64,000 nucleotides of DNA from Reyranella massiliensis 521 (GTDB lineage Bacteria; Pseudomonadota; Alphaproteobacteria; Reyranellales; Reyranellaceae), in NCBI GenBank assembly GCA_945860205.1, contig CAMARK010000007.1, positions 1 to 64,000 on the forward strand, read 5' to 3'. The translations under genes were made by a program, and so were the position numbers. Position 1 is the stretch's first letter, and every line of letters begins with the position of its first letter. Of the stretch, positions 19,411 through 28,644 are shown piece by piece. A model generated the notes under the pieces. The model was not told the DNA's origin. It searched no databases and was given only the letters and a program-made list of their open reading frames with translations.

Positions 19411-21715
19411 GGCCCTGCGGCTGATCTTCGTCGGACTGGTCTGTCAGGCCGTTGTCTCGTGTGCGGCCACCGTAACGCCGGCCGCCGCCGCTCCGCCAGC
19501 CCAGGTGACCTCGGCACGGATGACGCCGGCCGAGGGCAAGGCGGCGATCGGCGCCATCATGCGCGAGGAGATCGCGGCCGGTAAACTGCCCGGCGGCGTG
19601 ATCGTGGTCGGTGTTGGCGACAAGGTGGTGCTGCGCGAGGCTTACGGCGAGCGAGCGATCCTCCCCGACCGCAGCCCGGCCGCCATCGACACGATCTACG
19701 ATGCCGCCTCACTCACCAAGGTGATGGTCACGGCGGTGGCGATCCAGCAACTCGTCGAACGCGGGCTGATCGATCTCGACAAGCCGGCCGCCGCCTACTG
19801 GCCCGCCTTCGCGGCGAACGGAAAGGCCGACATCACCGTCCGCCAGCTTCTCACCCATTATGCCGCCCTGCCGGCCGGAATTCCGACGCGCACGTGGTCC
19901 GGCACCGAGGGCGCGCTCGATGCCATCGTAGCCCTGAAACCACTGGCGCCAGCCGGATCGCGGTTCATCTACAGCGACGTCGACTTCATCGTGCTGGGAG
20001 AACTGGTGCGGCGCGTGTCCGGCCAGTCTCTGGAAACCTATGCTGCCGCCAACATCTTCCAGCCGCTCGGCATGCGCGACACCGGCTTCCGGCCGCCTGC
20101 CGCGCTCAAGAACCGCATCGCGCCGGCCGACATCGAACTCGGGGAGCTGCGCTGGGGCGAAGTCCAGGACCCGATCGCTTTTCGCATGGGCGGCGTCGCG
20201 GGCCATGCCGGCGTATTCACCACGGCCGACGACCTCACGCTGTTCGCGCGCATGATGGCGTCGGGCGGCACCAAGGGCGGTCCGGCCGTGCTGCGCCCAC
20301 AATCAATCGCGACAATGATCCGGCCGCAGAGTCCGCCGGGCGGACCCGCCTTGCGCGGCCTCGGCTGGGACATCGATTCTCCTTACTCGGGATTTCTCGC
20401 GCCGTCTTTCTCGCCGCGCTCGTTCGGCCATACCGGCTATACCGGCACCGCGCTCTGGATCGACCCTGACACTCAGAGCTTCCTGATCGTGCTCAGCAAC
20501 CGGCTGCATCCCAGCGGCAAAGGCAACATCCTGCCGATGCTGAGGCGGATCGCCGCCGTGGCTGGCGCCATGGCGGGCGGCACGCGGCAACAAGTGCTGT
20601 CGGGCATTGACGTGCTCGAGGCCGAAGGCTTTCAACAGCTGAAGGGTCGCCGGATCGGACTCATCACCAACCGCTCGGCCCGGGATGCCAAGGGACGGCG
20701 CACTGCCGACGTCCTGCACGCGGCTGCCGGTCCAAAGCTTGTGGCGCTGTTCAGCCCCGAACACGGCCTCGACGCGGCGCGCGAAGGCAAAATCGCCTCC
20801 GGCCGTGACGAGGCGACCGGGTTGCCGATCCACAGTCTCTATGGCGAGACACAGCGGCCGACGGCCGCCATGCTGACGGGGCTCGACGGGCTGGTCTTCG
20901 ACATGCAGGACGTCGGCACGCGCTACTACACCTATGCTACGACCATGGCTTACGCCATGGAGGCCGCGGCCCAGTACAAGCTCGATTTCTTCGTGCTCGA
21001 CCGGCCCAACCCGATCACCGGAAGTACGGTGCAAGGGCCGGTGCTCGACGCCGACCTCGTGTCATTCATCACATACCTGCCCCTGCCGGTGCGCCACGGC
21101 ATGACGATCGGCGAACTCGCGCGCCTGTTCAACGAGGAGAAGAAGCTCGGCGCCAAACTGCATGTCGTAAAAATGCGCCACTACGATCGTGCGTCGTGGT
21201 TCGATCAGACAGGTTTCGGCTGGGTGGCGCCGTCCCCCAACCTGCGACGTCTCGAACAGGCCGTGCTCTATCCTGGAGTCGGCATGGTCGAAGCGGCGAA
21301 CGTCAGCGTAGGCCGCGGCACGGATACGCCCTTCGAAGTGTTGGGTGCGCCCTGGATCGATGGCAAGGCGCTCGCCCAGTATCTCGGCGGACGCGCCATT
21401 GCCGGTGTCCGGTTCGAGGCCGTGACCTTCACGCCGCGCGAGTGGGTGTTCGCGGGTCAGCCCTGCCAGGGCGTTCGCATCCACCTCACCGACCGCAACC
21501 GGCTGGACAGTCCCTTGCTCGGCATCGAGCTCATGGCGGCGCTCCAACGGCTCCATAGCGACCGTTTCGCGATCGACCGCACACTCGGCATGATCGGTTC
21601 GCGCGAGTCTCTCGCCGCGATCAAGGCACGAGTCGACCCGCGCGAGATTGCACCGACGTGGGCGCCGGCGCTGGACGGGTTCCGCGTGCGGCGGGAAAGC
21701 AGCCTTCTCTACTGA
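19385..21715 (+). CDS. serine hydrolase (beta-lactamase family) fused to DUF1343/NamZ-type exo-beta-N-acetylmuramidase domain
   Basis: DAASLTKVMVTAVAIQQLV (SxxK); FIYSDVDFIVLG; then RIGLITNRSARDAKGRRTADVL...LVALFSPEHGLDAAREGK...DMQDVGTRYYTYATTM; start at MTRHRRSAEAL. Confidence 0.85.
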   Translation: MTRHRRSAEALRLIFVGLVCQAVVSCAATVTPAAAAPPAQVTSARMTPAEGKAAIGAIMREEIAAGKLPGGVIVVGVGDKVVLREAYGERAILPDRSPAAIDTIYDAASLTKVMVTAVAIQQLVERGLIDLDKPAAAYWPAFAANGKADITVRQLLTHYAALPAGIPTRTWSGTEGALDAIVALKPLAPAGSRFIYSDVDFIVLGELVRRVSGQSLETYAAANIFQPLGMRDTGFRPPAALKNRIAPADIELGELRWGEVQDPIAFRMGGVAGHAGVFTTADDLTLFARMMASGGTKGGPAVLRPQSIATMIRPQSPPGGPALRGLGWDIDSPYSGFLAPSFSPRSFGHTGYTGTALWIDPDTQSFLIVLSNRLHPSGKGNILPMLRRIAAVAGAMAGGTRQQVLSGIDVLEAEGFQQLKGRRIGLITNRSARDAKGRRTADVLHAAAGPKLVALFSPEHGLDAAREGKIASGRDEATGLPIHSLYGETQRPTAAMLTGLDGLVFDMQDVGTRYYTYATTMAYAMEAAAQYKLDFFVLDRPNPITGSTVQGPVLDADLVSFITYLPLPVRHGMTIGELARLFNEEKKLGAKLHVVKMRHYDRASWFDQTGFGWVAPSPNLRRLEQAVLYPGVGMVEAANVSVGRGTDTPFEVLGAPWIDGKALAQYLGGRAIAGVRFEAVTFTPREWVFAGQPCQGVRIHLTDRNRLDSPLLGIELMAALQRLHSDRFAIDRTLGMIGSRESLAAIKARVDPREIAPTWAPALDGFRVRRESSLLY

Positions 21716-22737
21716 TCGGTTAGGCCGTCGGCCGGAATCCAGCTCTTCTTCTCGCCGGCATAATGCGCGCCGGGATTGCCGTGGACGGTGGTGCGCCACA
21801 TCAGGCGGCCTTCCCTGTCGCCGTCGAACCAGGTCGCGGCGTGCACGAGACAGCGATTGTCCCAGACCAGCAGATCGCCTTCGGTCCATTCGTGCGCGTA
21901 GCAGAAGCGCCGCTCCGTCAGGTGCGCCATGATCTCGTCGAGCAGCGCTGCGCCCGCGCCGTGCGGACCCGACTCCATGTCGACGAACGGCCCCTCGAAC
22001 CAGTCCATCTGGCCCCATTCGCAGAGATAGAGCGAGCGCTCGCCCGTCACCGGGTGCATGCGCACCACCGGCTGGCGCTGCGAGCGCTCGTGGACGGCGA
22101 AGGCCCGCGGCGTCCGGCCGGCCAGGGCCGCGTCGCGTGAACGGCCGCTGCCCGGTTGCGCATGCAGGCCTTCGAGCCTGTCGACCTTGGCCTTGAGCGC
22201 CGCCGGCAAGGCCGCGTAGGCCAGGATGCCGTTCGCGAACAGGGTCTGCCCTGTGGCGCGCCGCGCTGGCGTCACGGCGTAGAAGAGCGAGATGTCGGGC
22301 GGCGGCCGGCGATAGCTCTGGTCAGTGTGCCAGCCCTTTTGATGCGGATATTGCGTCGGGATCAGGCCGTCGGCGGCGAGCGGCGGCTCGGGCCGCTTGG
22401 GCGGCGCCTTGCTGACCGGCGGCATGTTGGAGACCAGCAGTATCTCCGGCACCGACACATGGACCGACTTCAGATCGGTGAGTGTGTGGCGGTAATCCTC
22501 GACCTCCGGCCCGAAGACGCGGCTCAAGCGAATGAGGAGATCGGGGTCCCGGGTGATTTCACCCATCCCCTGGATCAGCAGCAGTCCTTTCGCTTCGGCA
22601 AGCGCTCCCGTCATCGCCTTGGGATCGCGCTCGGCCGCGGCGATGACTTCAGGCGCACCGCTGCCGAAGCGCAGCGCCGCCCCGAAGGACGCGCCGGCCA
22701 GCGGCGCCTCGCGGGTGACGCTCATGTCCGCGCTCAT
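21709..22737 (-). CDS. TauD/TfdA family dioxygenase
   Basis: GWHTDQSYRRPPPDISLFYAV (HxD), DLLVWDNRCLVHAATWFDGDREGRLMWRTTVHG. Confidence 0.88.
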   Translation of the reverse strand: MSADMSVTREAPLAGASFGAALRFGSGAPEVIAAAERDPKAMTGALAEAKGLLLIQGMGEITRDPDLLIRLSRVFGPEVEDYRHTLTDLKSVHVSVPEILLVSNMPPVSKAPPKRPEPPLAADGLIPTQYPHQKGWHTDQSYRRPPPDISLFYAVTPARRATGQTLFANGILAYAALPAALKAKVDRLEGLHAQPGSGRSRDAALAGRTPRAFAVHERSQRQPVVRMHPVTGERSLYLCEWGQMDWFEGPFVDMESGPHGAGAALLDEIMAHLTERRFCYAHEWTEGDLLVWDNRCLVHAATWFDGDREGRLMWRTTVHGNPGAHYAGEKKSWIPADGLTDQ

Positions 22738-24233
22738 GCATAAGGGTCGTTGACGCCGTCGAGCGGCCAGATCGGCCGGCGCAGCTTGGTGAATTTCAGC
22801 CGCGTGATGTCGGGCGAGCAGATGCCGCCGGAATCGACCAGAACGATCTCGCGCGCGATCGGCGCGTAAGCGGCACGGAAATGCTGCACGCTCTTCACCA
22901 CCACCACGCTCTTGGTCCTGGGATCGATGCCCTGGCTCAGGAAGACCTGCAGGTCGATGGTCTGGATGCGGTTGGAGATGGTCACCACGTCGATGCCGCC
23001 GATGCGCAGCACCGCCGTCGGCCCCATCCCCGTCTCGACGCCGGCATTCATCGGTCCGTCGTTCTTGAAGCTGCCGTCCGACAGCATTTTCACGACAGCC
23101 CTGGCCTTCACCGGCCCGCCCATCGAGGGGTCGGTGTGGCCGCCCAGCACAACGTCGATCTCCGCGCCGACACCCGCCTTGATCGCTTGCTGCACCGTGC
23201 CGGGATCGAAGATCGTGCCGAAGGCCACGTTCTCGACCTTGGCGTCGATCAGCGCCTGAAGCACGGGGGTCGTGTCGTTGTAGCCCCCGCCGCCCGGATT
23301 GTCGGTGCCGTCGGCCACGATCAGCGGGCCTTGCTTGCCCACACCGGCCTTGGCCGCCGCGATCGCCTCGGAGATCGGCCGGTAGTCCGACGAGCTCTCG
23401 TCGCGACGCTTCCAGATCTCGTCCAGCATCGCCGCCGCCACCGCCTTGGCGCGCGCCTCAGCCGCGGGCTCGTAGCTCACCGCTACCGATGGGCCGGTGT
23501 AGGGAATGTCGGCCCAGGTGAAGCCTGCCTGGATGCTGACGACGTTGATGCCCGGCTCCTTCTCGAACGTATCGGCCTTGGCCAGAAGCTCGCGCATCAG
23601 GCCGGGCTGCGTCGTGCGCCCGTGGTCGGCGCCTTCCAGCATGGCCGGCTGTACCAGCATGCAGCGTGGCTTCTTCCTGCCCTCCAGCGCCTCCTGCACC
23701 AGTGCCGCGGCCTGCACGGCGCGCTCGTAGCCGTCGATATGCGGGTAGGTGCGATAGCTGACCAGCGCATTGGCGTGCTTGGCCATCTTCAGGGTGGCGT
23801 TGGCATGCAGGTCGAGCGTGGCGACCATCGGGATGTCCGCCCCGACGATCCCGCGCAGCGCCTCGAGCAAGGCGCCTTCGGCATCGTCCTCCGTCGCGGT
23901 GACGGCCGCGCCGTGCAGCGACAGGCAGACCGCGTCGAGCTTGCCGGCTTTCCTGGCCGCGCCCACGATCATGTCGCGGATATGCTCCCAGCATTCCTTC
24001 GTGAGCGTGCCCGAGGGCGTCGCGTTGGCCGCCCCGCCCCACACCGGCTCCCAGCCGTACTTCTTCACCGAATCGATATAGCCGCCGACTTCGTTCTTGG
24101 TGCCGGTGAAGCGCGGCACCATCGCCGCGCCCTCGATCAGCCAGCGCTTGCGGTAATCCTCCAGCGTGGTCGGCAATTTGCTGAAGGTGTTGGTCTCGTG
24201 CATGAACTGCGCAATCAGGACGCGGTAAGCCAT
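22734..24233 (-). CDS. M81 family metallopeptidase (MlrC-like)
   Basis: MAYRVLIAQFMHETNTFSKLPTT; CLSLHGAAV; PMVATLDLHAN; DGTDNPGGGGYNDTTPVL. Confidence 0.9.
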   Translation of the reverse strand: MAYRVLIAQFMHETNTFSKLPTTLEDYRKRWLIEGAAMVPRFTGTKNEVGGYIDSVKKYGWEPVWGGAANATPSGTLTKECWEHIRDMIVGAARKAGKLDAVCLSLHGAAVTATEDDAEGALLEALRGIVGADIPMVATLDLHANATLKMAKHANALVSYRTYPHIDGYERAVQAAALVQEALEGRKKPRCMLVQPAMLEGADHGRTTQPGLMRELLAKADTFEKEPGINVVSIQAGFTWADIPYTGPSVAVSYEPAAEARAKAVAAAMLDEIWKRRDESSSDYRPISEAIAAAKAGVGKQGPLIVADGTDNPGGGGYNDTTPVLQALIDAKVENVAFGTIFDPGTVQQAIKAGVGAEIDVVLGGHTDPSMGGPVKARAVVKMLSDGSFKNDGPMNAGVETGMGPTAVLRIGGIDVVTISNRIQTIDLQVFLSQGIDPRTKSVVVVKSVQHFRAAYAPIAREIVLVDSGGICSPDITRLKFTKLRRPIWPLDGVNDPYA

Positions 24234-24249
24234 CTTCCTACCTCTACGC

Positions 24250-24798
24250 TTACAGCTTCGCCGTCTTGAGCCACTCCGCCTGGCCTTCCTCGCCATCGAC
24301 GCCCATCGACTCGAGGAAGCGGCAGACCATCATGTAGTAGCCGATGGTGAGCGTGAGCTCGACCAGCGCGCCCGGCGTCAGGAAGGCCTGCACCGCCTTC
24401 AAGGTCTTGTCCGACGCCTTGACGTTGCGCACCACGTCGTCGGCGTAGCGCAGCACGGCCTTCTCGTTGTCGTTGAAGGCAGGCGACTCGATGGTGGCGT
24501 CGCGGAGTGCCGCGATCTTGTCCTCGGTCACGCCGACCTCGCGGCCGATGCGCTCATGCTGGAAGACCTCGTAGGCGGCGCGGCTGAGGCGCCCGACCCG
24601 GATGATCGCCAGCTCGCGCAAGCTGGGCTCGAGCTCGCACTTGTAGAGCAGCGCGTTGCCCATGCGGATGAAGCCCTTCATCCCGTACTCGGAATTGGCC
24701 AGCATCTTGTAGATGTTCAGCGTCGGATTGAGCTTGCCCAGGAACTCGGCATGCTTGCCGGTGGCCGCCTCGACGTCGAAATATGGAATACGCGACAT
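24250..24798 (-). CDS. carboxymuconolactone decarboxylase family protein
   Basis: LREL(A)IIRVGRLSRAAYEVFQHERIGREVGVTEDKIAAL; YMMVCRFLESMGV. Confidence 0.85.
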   Translation of the reverse strand: MSRIPYFDVEAATGKHAEFLGKLNPTLNIYKMLANSEYGMKGFIRMGNALLYKCELEPSLRELAIIRVGRLSRAAYEVFQHERIGREVGVTEDKIAALRDATIESPAFNDNEKAVLRYADDVVRNVKASDKTLKAVQAFLTPGALVELTLTIGYYMMVCRFLESMGVDGEEGQAEWLKTAKL

Positions 24799-24829
24799 GA
24801 AATCTCCCCTTCGGAGCGGGGAGCCTACG

Positions 24830-25483
24830 TCAGATCAAGCCGCGCTTCACCAGCGGGTTGAAGAAGCGGCCCCACGGGCCGGTCAGCACGATGGGCTTCT
24901 CGACCACGATCAGAGCGATGCAGGGCTCGCCCGGATCGGCGATCGGCTCGTGGCGATGCTCGCCGGGACCGACGGCGAAATCGCCGACGCCGTAGTTTCC
25001 GGTCTCGTCGGTATATCCGCCCTGCAGACAGACCGTGTACTCGTAGCCCGCATGCTTGTGCTGGGGCAGGCCATGGCCCGGCTCCAGCCGCAGCAGCGAC
25101 ACGCGGTGGAAGGAGCCCGGCAGGTCGAGCCGGATCTCGTCGAACATGCCCAGGATGCGGCGCCAGCCCATCCCCGGCCGCAGATGCGGCACCAGGGGCG
25201 CCGGCGCCCAATCGAAGCCCGGCGGGCGAACGGGCGCCTGGGCACGCGGCTCGACAGATACCCCATCGAGGCGCGCCAGCACGCTGTCCAGCGCCGCCTC
25301 GTCCAGCGCCGCCTCGGCCTCGCGCTCGATCAGCGCGCCGCCCACGGCGTTCAGCCGGTCGACCATGCGCCGGGAGTCCGGGTCGAGCGCGACATGCAGC
25401 GCCACGGCCAGCGCCGGCCCGTCGGGCAGCGTGCCCGCGGCATAGTCCAGCAACAGCTCTTCAGGGGCCGGATGGCGGCTCAT
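24830..25483 (-). CDS. ChrR-like anti-sigma factor with cupin domain, zinc-motif cysteines absent
   Basis: HPAPEELLLDYAAGTL...ALHVALDPDSRRM; cupin HKHAGYEYTVCLQGGYTDETGNYGVGDF; 4-bp overlap with upstream sigma gene. Confidence 0.82.
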   Translation of the reverse strand: MSRHPAPEELLLDYAAGTLPDGPALAVALHVALDPDSRRMVDRLNAVGGALIEREAEAALDEAALDSVLARLDGVSVEPRAQAPVRPPGFDWAPAPLVPHLRPGMGWRRILGMFDEIRLDLPGSFHRVSLLRLEPGHGLPQHKHAGYEYTVCLQGGYTDETGNYGVGDFAVGPGEHRHEPIADPGEPCIALIVVEKPIVLTGPWGRFFNPLVKRGLI

Positions 25484-26034
25484 GTCTCGTCTTTCTCCAG
25501 TGCTTCCCGCAGGCGCCCGAGGGCCAGGCGAATGCGGGATTTTACCGTTCCGAGCGGCAGCTTCAGTTCCTCGGCGATGACCGTGTGCGTCTTGTCTTCG
25601 AAAAACGCCTTCTGGATCACCACCAATTGATCTTCCGACAGGCCGACCAGCAGTTCTTTCACACGGGTATACGTCTGCCCGGCGAGAACGGATTTGTCGG
25701 CATCCTCGGCTTCGGGTGCATAAACCGCCAGCCAGTCCTCGGTGTCGATTGGCCGGGCGCTGCGGCGGAGCAGGTCGATCCGCTTGTTGCGGGCGATGGT
25801 GTAGAGCCAGGTGGCAGCCGAGGCCCGCGTCCGGTCGAAGCTGGCGGCCTTTCGCCACACCATGACCAGGGCCTCCTGGGCAACTTCCTGCGCGGTGTCC
25901 GCATCCGTGCCACCCCGCATGACAAAGGCTTTCACGCGCGGTGCGAAATGGCGGAACAGGGCCGCGAAGGCGACGCGATCCTGCCGAAGCGCAATGGCCT
26001 CGATCAGGTCGGCGGCCTCGTCGGCGGACAGCAT
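25480..26034 (-). CDS. ECF sigma-70 family RNA polymerase sigma factor
   Basis: AQEVAQEALVMVWRKAASFDRTRASAATWLYTIARNKRIDLLRR; LPLGTVKSRIRLALGRLREAL. Confidence 0.92.
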   Translation of the reverse strand: MLSADEAADLIEAIALRQDRVAFAALFRHFAPRVKAFVMRGGTDADTAQEVAQEALVMVWRKAASFDRTRASAATWLYTIARNKRIDLLRRSARPIDTEDWLAVYAPEAEDADKSVLAGQTYTRVKELLVGLSEDQLVVIQKAFFEDKTHTVIAEELKLPLGTVKSRIRLALGRLREALEKDET

Positions 26035-26043
26035 GCGGGCAGC

Positions 26044-27438
26044 TTACGCCGGCCGGCCCTGCGCGCCGAGGTCCCAGAAGATGCCCGTCATTAGCCGCAG
26101 CCCATCGCGTGCCACGGGCGCCAGCAGGTGCTCGTTGGGCGCATGTTGGGAGCAGGCAGCGTACGAATGCGGCACCCAGACCGTCGGCAGGCCGAGGATA
26201 TCGGTGAAGACCTCGTTGGGCAGCGAGCCGCCGAGGTTGGGCAGCATGTTGGGCTTCTGGCCGCCTGTCTTCTCGATCGAGGCGGAGGCGAACTTGGCCC
26301 AGGGGTTCTCGGGGTCGAGCCGGGTGGCGTTCATGATCACGTCGCGCGCCTGGTCGATCTCGATGGCGCCAAAGCCGTGCTTCTCCAGATGCCGCTTCAG
26401 CGCCGGGATGATGTCGTGCGGATTGGTGCCGACGACGAAGCGGAGCTGGCAGTAGGCGATGGCGCTGGGCGGGATGGCGTTGACCGGCCGGTCGGGATTG
26501 CCGGTCTTGAAGGCCAGCACCTCGAAGCTGTTCCAGCCGAATACGCGCTCGACCGGAGTCAGCGACTTCTCGCCCCAGTCCTCGTTAATTTCGGGCGCGC
26601 CCTCACCGGCATCGACGACGGCGTCGGCGAGTGCCGCGCGGACCGAATTGGTGAGCGTCGTAGGCCGCCACTCCGGCACTTTGATCTGACCGCGCGCGTC
26701 GGTGATGGTGGCCAGCGCATGGGCCATGATGATGCCGGGGTTGGCTAAAAGCCCACCCCAGTTGCCGGAATGATGGCCGCCCTCGCGCATCGCGAGCTTG
26801 AGGTTGAAGTTGAGCGTGCCCCGCGTGCCGCCGAAGATGGTCGGCCGGCGATGGTCGAGCCGGGGCCCGTCGGAGCCGATCAACGCATCGGCTTTCAGCG
26901 CCGCCTTGTTGGCCTTGCAGAAATCGGCGAGGCCGGGCGAGCCGGTCTCCTCGCCGGTCTCGATCAGGATGGTCGAGTTGAAGCCCAGCGAGCCGCGCTC
27001 CTGCAGCACGCAGGCCAGCGCCGCGATGTTGATCGTGTGCTGGCCCTTGTTGTCGGCGGTGCCGCGGCCATACATGCGGTCGCCCTCGACCACGATCTTC
27101 CACGGCGAGAGGCCCTGCCGCCACTGATCGTCCTGGCCGCGGATCACGTCGCCGTGCCCATAGGTCAGGACCGTCGGCTTGGCGGGGTCCTCGACCCGGC
27201 GGGCGATCAGGAACGGGCCGTATTCGGTGCGCGGGTTGGGCTGCACCTGGCATTCGTAGCCGAGCTTGGTGAGCGACTCCGTCATCTCGCCGGAGACATA
27301 CTCCTGCAGCGCCGGCATGGAGTCGGTCTCCTGGCTGGTGGTCGGGATCGCCACTCGCCGCTGCAGCTCCTCGAGGAAGCCGCCATCGTCGAAATATCGC
27401 TCTGCGCGCCCGATGGCGCCATCCCGTGTGCCGGTCAT
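26044..27438 (-). CDS. M20 family metallopeptidase
   Basis: PTVLTYGHGDVIRGQDDQWRQGLSPW; YGRGTADNKGQH; ETGEETGSPGL. Confidence 0.9.
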   Translation of the reverse strand: MTGTRDGAIGRAERYFDDGGFLEELQRRVAIPTTSQETDSMPALQEYVSGEMTESLTKLGYECQVQPNPRTEYGPFLIARRVEDPAKPTVLTYGHGDVIRGQDDQWRQGLSPWKIVVEGDRMYGRGTADNKGQHTINIAALACVLQERGSLGFNSTILIETGEETGSPGLADFCKANKAALKADALIGSDGPRLDHRRPTIFGGTRGTLNFNLKLAMREGGHHSGNWGGLLANPGIIMAHALATITDARGQIKVPEWRPTTLTNSVRAALADAVVDAGEGAPEINEDWGEKSLTPVERVFGWNSFEVLAFKTGNPDRPVNAIPPSAIAYCQLRFVVGTNPHDIIPALKRHLEKHGFGAIEIDQARDVIMNATRLDPENPWAKFASASIEKTGGQKPNMLPNLGGSLPNEVFTDILGLPTVWVPHSYAACSQHAPNEHLLAPVARDGLRLMTGIFWDLGAQGRPA

Positions 27439-27498
27439 GTGATTTCCTTGGTCGTCAGGTCGCCAAGATAGCAAAATACCGCCTCAAGGGAGGACACA

Positions 27499-28644
27499 AT
27501 GCTGACATCGGGCCGCGTCGTTTTCACCGACATGGAACAAGTCCACTACGGCAGGCCGGCGGCGCAATCGGTCGCCGAGCTGGTCACGGCGTGTGGCGCG
27601 GCGCGTGTGTTCCTGATGGTGAGCGGTACGCTCAACCGCGAGACCGACGAGGTCGAGAAGGTGCGCCTGGCGCTGGGCAACAAGTGCGTGGGCACCTTCG
27701 ACCGGATGCCGGCCCATTCGCCCCGCTCGGCCATCATCGCCGCGACCGCCCAGGCCCGTGAGGCGCGCGCCGATCTCATCGTGACCCTGGGCGGCGGTTC
27801 GATCACCGACGGCGCCAAGGCGGTCCAGCTTTGCCTCTCCAACGATGTCAGGACCGTGGAGGACATGGACAGGATCCGAGGCGGCGTGAACCTCAGGCCG
27901 CCCACGGTGCGCCAGATTTCCATCCCGACCACGCTCTCGGCGGGTGAATTCTCCGGCCTGGCCGGCGTCACCAACGAGGCCACCAAGGTGAAGGAGATGT
28001 TCCGCCATCCGCTCACCATCCCGCAGGCCGTGGTCCTCGACCCCGAGGTGACGCGCCACACACCGATGTGGCTGTTCCTGTCGACCGGCATCCGCGCCGT
28101 CGATCACTGCGTCGAGGGCGTGTGCTCCAAGGAATCGACGGAGTTCACCAACGCCTCGGGCCTGCATGGCCTCTCCCTGCTGGCGCGCGGCCTGACCAAG
28201 GTGAAGGCCGACCCGACCGACATGAAGGCCAGGCTCGACTGCCAGATCGGTTCCTGGCTCTCGATGGGCGGCCTCGCCGCCGGCGTGCCGATGGGCGCCA
28301 GCCACGGCATCGGCTACGTGCTGGGCGCCGTGTTCGACGTGCCACACGGCCATACGAGTTGCATCATGCTGCCCTCGGTCATGCGCTGGAACAAATCCGC
28401 CAATGCCGACAGCCAGGCCCTGATCGCCAATGCCATGGGCCATCCCGGCAAGGATGCCGGCGACGTGCTCGACCAGTTCATCCGCGGTCTCGGCATGCCA
28501 CGCAGCCTCGGCGAGGTTAAAGTCGGCAAGGAGCATTTCGACCGTATCGCCAAGCAGGCGATGGGCACGCCTTGGGTGCCGCGCAACCCGCGCAAGATCG
28601 ACGGCCCCGAACAGGTGAAGGAAATTCTGGAGTTGGCAGCGTAA
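27499..28644 (+). CDS. iron-containing alcohol dehydrogenase (maleylacetate reductase-like)
   Basis: LIVTLGGGSITDGAKAV; TLSAGEFSGLAGVTNE; GASHGIGYVLGAVFDVPHGHTSCIMLP. Confidence 0.87.
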   Translation: MLTSGRVVFTDMEQVHYGRPAAQSVAELVTACGAARVFLMVSGTLNRETDEVEKVRLALGNKCVGTFDRMPAHSPRSAIIAATAQAREARADLIVTLGGGSITDGAKAVQLCLSNDVRTVEDMDRIRGGVNLRPPTVRQISIPTTLSAGEFSGLAGVTNEATKVKEMFRHPLTIPQAVVLDPEVTRHTPMWLFLSTGIRAVDHCVEGVCSKESTEFTNASGLHGLSLLARGLTKVKADPTDMKARLDCQIGSWLSMGGLAAGVPMGASHGIGYVLGAVFDVPHGHTSCIMLPSVMRWNKSANADSQALIANAMGHPGKDAGDVLDQFIRGLGMPRSLGEVKVGKEHFDRIAKQAMGTPWVPRNPRKIDGPEQVKEILELAA

